A DNA stretch of 64,000 bases from Phlebiopsis flavidoalba (Eukaryota; Basidiomycota; Agaricomycetes; Polyporales; Phanerochaetaceae): NCBI GenBank assembly GCA_035772785.1, contig JAOCPU010000055.1:1-64000 (forward strand), in the 5' to 3' direction. A model generated the notes under the pieces. It was not told the DNA's origin, did no database searches, and saw only the letters and a list, made by a program, of their open reading frames with translations. How positions within the stretch are numbered: the first letter of the stretch is position 1; the number at the start of each line of letters is the position of its first letter. The position numbers and the translations under genes were made by a program. This document shows, piece by piece, positions 31,753-42,373 of the stretch.

Positions 31753-33690
31753 CGTAGCGTAAGTTTCTAGTCGCACGAGTGGTAGGCTGCTATGACACAA
31801 GGTTTGGGGATGCGTCTGAGCGTAATCTGTTAAGCACTTTTCTCGTATATATGCTCACGATGTGGGAAACATACGTTCAAATATGGTTAAGAGCCCTCGT
31901 ACATACTGCCTATCAGTTGCGTGGATGCATGGTCAATGCTATACAAATATTTTGGCAATTTCTATTCTTGGGGCTGCTGCGTGTAGTCCAATCCATGCAT
32001 ATTTGTCTAACATCATACAATAAGCCGACGCAGGAATAGAGGACGCAGCACGCTTTTGTCGCCTCTATACAACACAGGCAATGGTCAGCTTGACATCGGT
32101 GACACTATGAAGTCCTGAGACAACGGGGATGAGGCTTTAGTGAGAGTACTGAGAAAGAGTTGGCATCAGCGATTCAATACGTATCCTCATAAAACGGAAC
32201 ATAGCTCACTCTCAATAAATTGAGAGCTGACGAAACGGGCCCGCGCTTGCTCTAACGACATCATAGACAGTAACATAAGTACCTCGTGGCAGCTGAGCCC
32301 CCATGTCGAACGACGCTGATCAATTCTCTTAGAATATGTGGCATTCTACCACGTCAGATGCTCATATGATGCCCCGTGAGATGTCAAGGGTCCAACGGCA
32401 TGTGCGCTACCTACATTTCACGAAAGTGAATGCACGTCGTTCTGGCTGTCATTTGGCGTTGAATGCATCAAGCTTGCTTCCATGGCCAGAGTGCACTGAA
32501 AATGGTTTTACCATCAAGCCTAGATGCTGGTATCAAGATGGAAATCATCTACAATCCAAAAACAAAACCCACCTCACTCGGACAACCTCCGAGCTTGAAT
32601 ACTAATCTGTTGTTGCCGGTGTTTGTCGTCATGAAAGTGTTTGTCCTCATAAAAACCTGGCAGTCGGACCTTTGAGATGTCAATCAGAGCCAATGGTGAA
32701 ATATTCCATCACTTGGATTACTGTGGGGCCTCCCGGGGCCGTGCGCTGTCTCAAGGTCGATAGGGGATTTCGCAAAAATAACCCGATGCGCCTCGGGTAG
32801 AGCCGAGTAGGCGCCTTCTTCTCATCAGACGTCTAACAACACGTCCGAATTGGCAACACGTTCAAGAACAGCCTCGAGGGCATGCCAAATTGTTCAACTC
32901 GGTATGGGGCCACTGGAAACATTGTATTGATTTCAGTTGAGCACTACACAGAATGTCATTTTTTTTATAGCGCTCTGCTTATTTACCTACCAAGGGACTA
33001 TTAGGCTGGTGATCTCGAGGGCCCAAGATTCCACCGACTCGGCGCGGACAGAACTTGAAAGTTGCCGTCACGGTATGAGCGGAATGCCGTGATTTTCAGT
33101 GGAGACATCAGAAGCTATCCAAGCTTCCAAGCACATACGCAAATAGCTTGTCAGTTGCATCAACGCATCGCGTACAGTGCAATGCTTACTTCCGTAGGCA
33201 GATTAAAGTTTGCCTCACACAGTCGTGACAGAGTCGAGCCGTAGTGCCGGGGACGTTTTTGATGCTATGTTTTCCGCGCCAGGGCCTTTCATAGTGATCC
33301 CCTCTGTTGATTCAAAGCTACTGGACGTGAAGGCCCTGGAGCTGACATTGTGGTGCTAACCTTGAAACACAACACTGAGTCAACACCCGACTTAAGTGGG
33401 TAACTACTAGAGGCTATCTAGAGAACGAGCGATGGAGCGATAAAAAATGCAAACGCACGCGAAGTCCAAGCACTAGCCTGAGCTTGAGCAAGATTCGCGA
33501 AACTCATGCCACTCACTCAGTTGTTAAATTGTGTTCAGCGTCCGAACAATGGACACTTGAGCTCTCGGAATAAGGGTACCGTTTCAAATCAGGATGCCGT
33601 TATGCTACCTCACTATGAAGACCAAAGCGATAGCAACTATCACGATGCTTGAAGAATGCAATCTCTGAAAAGTTCAATTACATCGTTTCT
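31753..33690. other. Spacer between copies 5 and 6
   Basis: The promoter region of copy 5 with TATATA near 31848-31855. Beyond that I see no coding region I can support. Confidence 0.4.
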
Positions 33691-34591
33691 TCATTGAGTG
33701 TAACGCACACCGACGCTCTCCGCGCCGAGATCTACCTCCGTAAAAACGGTACCGTTGCGCTCGATATTGACGATGTTTGCGTCTGGAGAAGACGGCCCGA
33801 CGGTGGTCCCGTTCGTCAAGGTTGCACTGACACCGTCGAAAGCCACGTTGCCAAAGTTGGCCAACGGCGCCCGATCCACACCATACACCAACCAGACGGC
33901 AGTGGTGAGGCAGAGCGGGAAGTCTGTACGGATACTTGCACCGTTGCAGACTGGCCGTTGGACCTGTTGCGGACGGAAACGACACCCGTAGTGACGCTAG
34001 TTGCGCGAACAGAGAGCTCGACTTCCTCGCCGGCGCGAACCGTCACATTGGGTACGGCAAATGCGCCCTGGGGGTACCATTGGTAAAAGGCTGTATTGAA
34101 GGGGATCCCCAATAAGCACGTGTCTTCGAGACCGAGCAAATCGTTAACTCACGATCGTAGGTGGTAATCCCATTCTCAACATGGATTTGAACACCCGCAA
34201 CGAGGAAGTTGTCGCAGTTGAATTGATCGATGCCAACCAGGGGGATGGCAGTGTAGAGCGTAGTGGAACCATTGGGAGCGTGGGTTCAGGCACAGCGAAC
34301 TCGGCCTTGGCAGACTCATATGTGCCCTAGACGAAGCTTTGAGCTCCTTAGTAATAGAAAGGGTTACTGAATCGCTCACTGCAGGGCTGGACAGAACAAG
34401 TCCGGCGTGTTTTCGTTAGTGAACTGAGGGGGTGCGTTCACAGAATTGGCGCGTTCCAAGCCCGGGAGAGACAGAGACTGAATGTCATGTGTGGCAATCT
34501 GACGCTTCTCGAGCTTGGTTGTCCCCGTAGGGCTTGCAAGAGCTGTGACTGCGAAGAGTGCGTGAACAAAAATGGCGGAGATAGGAAACAC
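33691..34591 (-). CDS. Eqolisin-like secreted protein, copy 6, ATG lost
   Basis: The signal peptide reads VFPISAIFVHALFAVTALASPTG followed by KLEKR, a probable Kex2 site; the Met position is GTG (34589-34591). The chain continues LVGIDQFNCDNFLVAGVQI (about 34240; Gln of the dyad replaced by Val), an intron at about 34155-34110, YQWYPQGAFAVPNVTVRAGEE, ELSVRATSVTTG, LTTAVWLVYGVDRAPLANFG (catalytic Glu replaced by Tyr, codon 33883-33885), TVGPSSPDANIVNIERNG and SVGVRYTQ, stop at 33691. Most of the body is open with few breaks. Only start loss and catalytic replacement argue against function. Confidence 0.8.
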
Positions 34592-34592
34592 A

Positions 34593-34611
34593 GTAGACCT
34601 GAGTCTGGGGG
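34593..34611 (-). promoter_or_regulatory. Shared 5' leader motif, copy 6
   Basis: The same 19 bases as at 28476-28494. Here the motif directly abuts the signal-peptide codons, whereas in copies 3 and 4 about 36-41 bases separate them. A TATAAAA box lies at 34634-34640 on the minus strand. Confidence 0.7.
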
Positions 34612-34649
34612 GTTTGTACTTCGAGCTGGCTGCTTTTATATCCATCATC

Positions 34650-35717
34650 CATCATCCTCCGTACAACTGGATTATTGTCGTTCTATTTCTCTTCCTGTAC
34701 GAGTTGAGAGCCTATGGTAAACTTCAGTCTCATAATCTCATGACTAACTTCCAATCAACGAGACCGTCTCGTGGTGCCATTTGTGCAGGTTTCCATTACA
34801 CGAGCCATCCAGCCTCGAGCCACAGACCGACCAACCAGATTCTGTTAGGAGGGCGTGTGCGTGTGCTGAGTGGATATCAGAGCAAGGTTCCGTCAATGGC
34901 GCGCAATGTCCTATCACGGGTCCCCGGAGTGACCAAGGGTTTTCTCTTCTAAGCAGCGATACTGACACCCATCAAATTAGGACATATGTAATGCCAAGGG
35001 TCCTGGACACCCCAGACGTCAGCGCTAAAATTAGAAAGATAAATTGTTGCTATACTCACGCTCAAAAACCTGCAGTTGGAGCGCACATATTGTCGGCTCT
35101 AGTCACAAAACATGAACGACAGGCTGACAACACGTCGTGATACGACCTGCTTGAGCTTCTGTTTTGGAGCGTAGTTTTAGAGCGGGTCGGTGACCATAAA
35201 TGCTACACAAATAACCTGACCCTGGGCATGAGTACATCATCAACTACTTCCATACAGCGTGAGGGCTTCGGCACACTTCCTGCCTCCCTGTAAGAACGCA
35301 GAGTAACTGGTGGCGTGTTCAAGGAAGCCGGGTGGAAATTGGGAAGTCGGGCTCGCGGCGATAGAAAGTTCGAAATCGAGGTAAGCGATCCAACATATAT
35401 GATCTCACGGCATTTTGTGGCATGTTAAGACAAGGCTTGCGTCACCATTGACACTGGTGATATCACGGCGACCGAAAGTTCTGACCGAGTGGCTTCTGAG
35501 CGAGAAACGGTGAATACGAGTGAGAGATACAAGCTGGACAAAGGTGTGATGTTGACCCTGAGTGGGGAGAAATTGAACGTCCGCGAATAATTCGGGGCAT
35601 ATCTCCTTTTGAAGAGCGAGTCAGGGGACGTCAAGGGTTCGGCGCTACTATGAAAATCAAAACAAACAAAGCAGTACGTTGACGTCGACGTTAGCGTGAC
35701 TTGAAGATCGGCCTGCT
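34650..35717. other. Spacer, nothing recognised
   Basis: Intergenic between copy 6 and the RRM genes. Open stretches have no domain character. Confidence 0.4.
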
Positions 35718-36820
35718 TCAAGGGCCAGTCTCTTCGGAGCCCTGGCTAAGCTTAAACTCTTTGGATTTGGCAAGCCGGGCGAACCGAACGCGAAACTTGT
35801 CCGGAAAGCTTGATAGCTCTTGTCTTGCTGACTTGGCGTTATCCACAGTCCGGAACCGCACGAACACAAATCCCATCGATCGTTTGCGTCATGTACAGCC
35901 GCTGGCTGTGCTTCAGCATTTCTTCGGATGGGTTGCGTGAGATGACTCACGCCTACGAACGTCCATGATCTGGTCCCTGAAATCATGAAAGTACGACCTA
36001 AGCTCTTCTTTGGATCCGTCGAATCCTACAATGCACAACGTGTCGCTGGGGTCAGCAAAGTCTCTCGCTTTGCTCTCCTCAGACAAACGCTTGATCACTT
36101 CAAGGATCAGATGCGGGAACAGCGTCGTGCACGACTTCATGGCTGCGAGTGCATCGTCTGCCTTTTTGAATTCCACAAAGCCTAAGTCTTCATCGTTGAA
36201 TCTGGATTTCACTGGAATGCACTCAGTCGCGGTTCGTATCGCGCAGTTCACCGTACGCACCAACCCTCAGGCTTTCAATTTTGCCCTCCCAGCCGGACAG
36301 CACATGTTTCAGCCGTTGCTCTCCCCCTGACAGACCTGCGACCCGCAACGTCGTACCCTCATTCCTAATCGTTGTGGGCTCGAAATCCATGTACAATGTG
36401 AGCCCTCTATACGTGAATGGAACTTTCTTGTGCTCTTCCATGAGCGCAGCTGCCTGTTCGACGACGGTCTGTATGTCTATAAATGTTGTAGTGATCCGCT
36501 GGGAGAGAGATATTAGCGTCTGGCAAATCACATCCAACTGAGGGACAGTCCGGACTCACTCATCCTGACCCCGGTGACGTTGGCGAACCCCTTGAAAAGG
36601 TCTATGACTGCTCCTTTGTTTCCTTTGGTACTCCTGTGACCGATTCCATGTATGAATATACAATGCGAAGGCGTATTCTCTGTCCCATAGTGTTTGGAAG
36701 GTTTGCCAGTCTTATTCCGTCCTTGTGACTTGGAGATCAGTGGTCGAATATTTACGTGCTTTTACCGGATAGAGCGAGCATATCCGGCGAGCTTGATTCG
36801 CAAGAGGCAAGCAGAGACAT
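35718..36820 (-). CDS. Multi-RRM RNA-binding protein, paralogue 1
   Basis: At least four RRM-type modules on the minus strand: HCIFIHGIGHRSTKGNKGAV (about 36660); the end of that module as TTFIDIQTVVEQAAALMEEH (about 36490); TTLRVAGLSGGEQRLKHVL (about 36360) ending FVEFKKADDALAAM (about 36180); and TLCIVGFDGSKEELRSYFHDF (about 36050) ending MGFVFVRFRTVDNAKSARQE (about 35870). Stop at 35718. The ATG at 36820 is followed, one frame over, by LLRIKLAGYARSIR, which resembles a mitochondrial presequence. Introns lie at about 36770, 36560-36500 and 35950. It is head-to-head with the next gene. Target RNA unknown. Confidence 0.6.
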
Positions 36821-37001
36821 GTTGATCTGTTGGGAATCTGTCGCAGGAGGGAATGTCGGAGTGAGAGCATAGCAGGTACGTCAACAGAATTAACATCGCC
36901 TGAATTGATTGGGGGGTTTCCGGGGGACTGGCGCTGCAGCGTCTGGGGCTGTCTGGGGGCGACTACTTGATCCCCACACGACGTAGACGCCTTCTGAAGC
37001 C

Positions 37002-38410
37002 ATGTTCCGTCTTACTCGACGTCGTATAACTCGTTCACGAATCCCCTCAATATCTCTCGTGGCCTCTCCGGAACGGCGACAAGGCGAGGAGAATGGAAGT
37101 TTGAGGATATATATCCTCAAAATGAAGACGTCCCCTTACGGGGTCAAAGTGCAAAGCCAAGTCCGCGGAAGCCCTGGGCAGACAGACTGCAGAAGGAGCC
37201 TCTCGCAGCGGACATGCCATCCAACAACCCGCACCTCGACGGGTTGTTCGACTTGGCGAAGGAAATAGAGACGCAGAGCGTAGATCAAGATGTGGAGTTG
37301 ACCACTACCAAGAAAGTCTCGGAGGATTGGAAGCGGTCTGCATCCTTGCGAATATACGGTGTACCTAACGCTATGGAGGAGTCAGATCTGGTGGAGAGTA
37401 TTCTCGAAATACGGCGACGTATCAGATTCTAAAATTGGTGCGTCTCAGCTCTCTATGTGGTACCGTCGTCATTCGTCAAGCGTAGGCACGACGGCAGCCT
37501 CGATGATGTGCGCCAACTGTAGAACTTACAGCCACACATTTCGGCCATTTGTCTCGACTACTCGCTAATGCAATTCACCTCCTTTCTGCTCATAGGGGTC
37601 ATTGGAGGTCTTCGCATGGGCATGATCTCATTCACGACACCCGGAATTGCCGAACAAGGCTGTAGCAGCACATGAATACAATCCTATCAGGTTCCAAGGC
37701 CAGGAGCTTACGGTACGATATGGCTCCTTCACGTCGCCTCAACCCGCCGGCAAAGACCGTCTTCTGCACAAACTTTGCTCCCCGATACCGAAGAGGCGAT
37801 CAAGAGCCCGGCTCACCTTCTTGTTCAATCCTTGGGCTAGAGCCCAGCGGATGCGACACGGTACGCACTGCCCCAAATTGCTTGCAGCGTCAGCCCTGAC
37901 CGTAAAATTAAGTTCCGCGGAGCAATATGTGCTTCCTTGACGTTTCAAATCAGTTGAGGATGCCCAGAAAGTCGTCGATAGCACGAGTTAAGACCTTTCC
38001 GGGACCAAGGTCGTATCCTGAGAATCAACTTTGCTGTGGAAAAGGATCCACTACCCCCACACCACACTCTTTGTATTACTGGCTATTCTGGCAACGCTAC
38101 AGAGCTAGAGGATCATTTCCCACAGTACGAAGCTGGCAATCACATTGTCGAGATCACCTCAGGTAAATGAACTTGCTTAAATATCTTCTCAAATTTGTCC
38201 GCTCATTGAGGACTAGTACCTGACCCGCGAGGAGAGCGGCCGCCGTCGTACTTCGTACGCTTCGAAAACACAGACTACGCGTCCCGCGGCTCTCAGGCAC
38301 GCCGAGGAAAATACAGCCATTCCGTACAAGGCACGATATGCAGCTTCAAGAACAAACTCACCACCTTCCACGCCACGTCGAAAATTTTTGGCGGAGGTCG
38401 TGGGCGGTGA
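37002..38410 (+). CDS. Multi-RRM protein with mitochondrial-type N-terminus, paralogue 2
   Basis: Starts MFRLTRRRITRSRIPSISLV, Arg-rich and free of acidic residues, as expected of a mitochondrial targeting peptide. RRM-like modules: ASLRIYGVPNAMEESDLVES (about 37340), continued one frame over as FSKYGDVSDSKIG; RFQGQELTVRYGSF (about 37690) with TVFCTNFAP; and RINFAVEKD plus HTLCITGYSGNATELEDHF (about 38010-38115), ending YFVRFENTDYASRG (about 38260). The Gly/Arg C-terminus FGGGRGR stops at 38408. It shares order and module style with its two neighbours. Frame breaks occur near 37400 and 37830. Likely organelle RNA metabolism, by inference. Confidence 0.6.
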
Positions 38411-38444
38411 TCAATATGCTCATGGGTTGTGGATTTGCATTAAT

Positions 38445-40455
38445 CTAATCCATTACATGATATAAGTTACGAGCGTCACCGAGCATTGTGTGATAGATAC
38501 AAGCATCACCAATCTCGCTGTAGTGGGCGAGAGGTTTCAGATGTTCGTGCCATAATCTCGGGCGCAAGCCCGTCTTTTGAGTAGCTGCGAAATTAACACA
38601 GGGTTGAATGCCCTGAACGACCAATGGGCGTAGCGCAAGGGCAGCCATAGCGGCAATCGCGTCAGACTTGGTGGTGTACTTCACCAGTATAGTATCGGGT
38701 GCTTGTCCTGTGATACAATGTCAGCCACGAGGGGAAGAATCGACGATAAATGACCACAAACCTGGCACGATATCTTGTATCTTACCGTACGGTCCCATTT
38801 TCTCCCACAGCTCGATCTTCGCGCTCGGTGTGAATCTGTAATCGGCCCAGATCGCTGAGCACATCACGCGCCCCGGTGGGCTGAGCTTTGTCTAAAAAGG
38901 CCGTCTGGATGCCGAGCTCCGAGGATGCGAGGATGAAGGGTGACGTTATGTGTGCTTCTAGCACTTGCTTGCAACATGTCCGTGGGTCGGGTTGAGTGAG
39001 ACGAGTGCCGTGTAGGTCTGCTCGTCCTGCTCCTGGGGTTGTCGAAGGTTGGCCATCTGGAGATGTGTGCGCTGAGCGACTATTGACGCGACGCTACCTG
39101 GTACGTGTTGTTCAAGACACGCCTGTATTTCGTGTGTTGTCGTACTGCTCGGAATGTTGGATATGTGGAGAACACTGGGTACCACTGAAGTATTCGGCTG
39201 CGTGATCGGGGGCTCTGTCGCGGCGTTCGCGTTTGTATTTTGGTTTGCGGAGTAGTATTTCGCGGTTCATCAGAATTTTTGGAGTACAGGAAATTCATCC
39301 CCGGATTGTTCTTCCGCAAAATTCCTTTAGCGAGAAGGGCATCGGTAATTGAGTCAAACGTCACCCAAGCCATGTTACCAGCCCATTCTGTCTTCGGAAC
39401 TAGTATAGAGTCAACAAGTATGAACGAAGCTGTGATATATTGAACGCACCGACGGTTATGCTCTCTTGACACCTCTCAGCTTTTGTGTTATATCTTGGAT
39501 GTACTCCAAATCTCCCGAAAATCCGGCGATGTGCAACGTGCGGCGAGGGATCTCGTGCGCGGGACCCACGAAAACCTTCTTTCCCATGAATGAATACGGG
39601 AGTAACAAAGGTTTTGTGTATCACCAGCTCCGCGGATGTCACAGACTCGTAAATGATGTGCCCGAAAGGACTTCCCTTGATCCCATACTACACGGTGTCG
39701 ATGTCAATTGCTGTAGGAACCGATCAAGCATTGACATACCGAGTGATTGGATAAGGCCATATTTTGAAAACTCCTCCATGATATCTTCGCGAGTTACACG
39801 AGATGAATCGAGGTTTCCAATATATATGGTCTGACTGACAGTCGCGGGAGGCTCGACGGCGTCTAGGGCCACTTTTGTGTGCCCCGCACCAACAAATCTT
39901 CGTCTCCAATGCTTTTGCCAAGCGGATTTAAGGTCGTTGGCGGACGCGAACATAACGTACGCCCGTCCGAAGAACCGTTCAAGGCGAGAGCTCCCTAGCG
40001 GCGTAAGAAGGAGTCGGGGACAGGAACTCGCTGAACTCACCTATCTGTATCTTTCCTATCCCTCCATACTTGGAGAATATTTCCATCAACTCAAGCTCTG
40101 TCGTGCCTTCTGGGATATAGTCGACACGCATAAGCCTGGAGCGTAGCGTCCTCGTTGTTTTGTGACATCTTGCGACGGGCAAGACCGTCGGCAAGACGAA
40201 GCTGGAAGCCTTCCTTCTTGAGCGAAATGGATTCTATCCTTCCGGGAGGAGTTGAGTAAGTGTATTATGCGCCATAATGCAATACTCACGACGTTGTTTC
40301 TGCGGGAGTTCAACGCCCTCCGTGTCTCCCAGGGACGCTGCGCTTTGTGTCAACGTCTGTATCCCGGTTGAAACGTCGTGAGCATCGGTGGCAAGTCTTC
40401 TGGTTCTTTGTACAAGGCATATGGGTCCTCGAGGCTTTATCGCAACACGGAACAT
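38445..40455 (-). CDS. Multi-RRM protein with mitochondrial-type N-terminus, paralogue 3
   Basis: ATG at 40455: MFRVAIKPRGPICLVQRTRR then LATDA, a typical mitochondrial presequence with a cleavage-like site. RRM modules in order: MRVDYIPEGTTELELMEIF (about 40130); FFGRAYVMFASANDLKSAW (about 39980) as the end of that module; QTIYIGNLDSSRVTREDIM (about 39830); RTLHIAGFSGDLEYIQDI (about 39550); MAWVTFDSITDALLAKGIL (about 39370); SVLHISNIPSSTTTHEIQAC (about 39170); and the last module ending KYTTKSDAIAAMAALALRPL (about 38670). Stop at 38445, only 34 bases from the end of the convergent paralogue. Short introns separate most half-modules. Frame breaks are few. Confidence 0.65.
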
Positions 40456-41025
40456 GGTGGGATGAGAGAATTAGAATACCGCACTTACACGCCGACGGTT
40501 TCTGTGCTCATTACTTATCAGGTAACTATTGAGTAAGCAAAGCACTGATGGGCGTCTAATGACTTGTAACACATGTTCTTATCTGGTCCTCCAACGAGCT
40601 ATATTGGTCTACACTGATCAGATTACCATGAGCCGAACGAGTTGCGTTCGCACGTCGATGGATATCGTGGCGTGAGAACCTCGTGTAGATGTCTACCAGT
40701 AATGACCATACGTTCGAGGTTCAGAACGATCGATTGAGGGCAGGTAAGGATACAACAATTGCGGCAAAATGTACTATACTACTCTACTCAAGGAGTGAGG
40801 GTATATCAATCGAAAAGGTTGCTAATACTACGTATACTACTACTAAGAATAAGAGGGAACAAATGACACAGTCGTAAAATGAGGGTGTAGAGGATCAGTA
40901 TGGGGTTTGATGTAATATGGAACGGTAAGAGTGCCAATAATGATAGGGACTGATGATGATGTGCAGAGCGTGTCTTCAAAAGTACAATTGCAGGATTTAC
41001 ACTTGATGTCTTCTTGGTCTTGGTT
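40456..41025. other. Intergenic, AT-richer stretch
   Basis: Contains the upstream region of the RRM paralogue and the 3' side of the next minus-strand gene. ACTACTA-type words near 40780-40850 are noted. No gene seen. Confidence 0.4.
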
Positions 41026-42134
41026 TCATCGACGGGCAACACGTTTCCGTTCACGTCCGTCTTCTTCTACATCCATGGTGCATCCGACGAAGACTGAGAC
41101 TGGTTCTGATCTTGGTTTTCCCGGGAGCGCTTGAGAAGCCCACACGAGATGTCCTTATACGTCGCCGAGTGGTGCAAGCAGAGGAAGCTGGAGTTGAGGG
41201 ACTGGCTGACTCAGCGGTCATAGCGGCGTGCCTGCGCTTTGTGCCAGTCGTTTTCGGTCATGGTCGGTGTCATAGGCGTAAAGGAGGGTTCGGAGGGCGG
41301 GGATATGATAGCGACAGGTGCTTCGTCCGAGGCGGGTAAAAGCGTTGCGGAAAAGGGCGCCACGGCCGAAGAAACGACCGACTCCTTCGGATTGGCGTTC
41401 GAGACAGCGAATAGTCGGGACTTGGATGGACGAAGGTGGGGCTGTGTAGCTGGAAGCGGCGGTATGCGGAAGGTGGCGAAGGCGGGGTAGCAGCAGGGGC
41501 GTCCGAGGGTAGATGCCATGGGGTGTGTTGTACTTAGCGGGCAAAAGAGATGCTTATCGGTGCGGCTGGAACCTTTTAAAAGATTGCTTAGTTGGGTTGT
41601 AGGAATATCAGACGCGTAACGTACATGGTCACGATGCCTGAGCGATGACACAGTTTGGCTTGGATGTGCTCGGGTACTCGACGACGCCTTAGCGAGGCCA
41701 CCCGTCATAGAGCGTTCCCGTTCTCGTTCCCGCTCTCTCTCCTTCTCTTCATCTTCATCCTCCTCTTCTTCCCTCGACTTGATGGCCTCCAATCTCGCCT
41801 CGATATAAATCCAGGATGCGCCCAATGGTCATTCCCACCTCCATTCGGGTCGCTCGACTCACCAACAGAGACCCCCTGTTGTATCATGAGGAGCATATCC
41901 TGGCAGGCAGCTGCATATCCTGCATTGTATGCGCGTTTCGATGTCCTTCGTGATGACTTGTAAAGAGTGGTTATGCTGAGCGCGGCAGCTGCGGCGAGGA
42001 GTCAGCCTGTTGGGGGATTTTCGCCGCAGTGGATGGGCCTACCTCTGAATTTGTCCGCAACGTCCTTCTCTGCGTTAGCTAGATTCGAGGTTGGGAGCGA
42101 GTTGACGAGGTTGTTTGAGGTTCAGCGATTCCAT
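41026..42134 (-). CDS. Conserved fungal-type protein of unknown function
   Basis: A good model: ATG at 42134 (MESLNLKQPRQLAPNLES), a break or short intron, NAEKDVADKFR, an intron from GTAGGC at about 42040 to the acceptor near 41993, then AAALSITTLYKSSRRTSKRA and YNAGYAAACQDMLLMIQQGV, helical and Ala/Tyr-rich. GMTIGRILDYIEARLEAIK follows (about 41840), running into a Glu/Arg-rich tract (about 41790-41720). The C-terminal half is Ser/Thr/Pro-rich (41700-41215). The end is probably MDVEEDGRERKRVARR with a stop at 41026, a nuclear-localisation-like tail; if the frame near 41215 is as given, it stops at 41211 instead. Divergent from the ABC transporter gene. I recognise the type as a conserved fungal unknown but no function. 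Confidence 0.6.
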
Positions 42135-42373
42135 AATCGTCGTGGGTCCGTCGACAACGATGGGGGCGAGAGAAGTAAGGGCGCGGCGCTAACGTACCGC
42201 CGCGCGGTACGGCGGCGTCAAGAAAGGCGCGCTTCCTCTTTTGGATGCTGTCCCCACGCGGCTTCATGCGGCCATGATATACTCGGACTTGTGTCCCTGA
42301 TCGCAGTTTGTTTGTGTTTGTCTTCGACGACAGACCACAACCTCGAAGACGAGTCGCACACCCACCAGCAAGT
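42135..42373. promoter_or_regulatory. Shared upstream region of two divergent genes
   Basis: 239 bases separate the ATG at 42134 (minus) from that at 42374 (plus), so the region must hold both promoters. No clear TATA box is seen. Confidence 0.35.

Noticed and set aside
39080..40313. Plus-strand open frames opposite the third RRM gene
   Set aside because: The minus-strand frames carry RRM motifs in order and splice signals. The plus frames are shadows.
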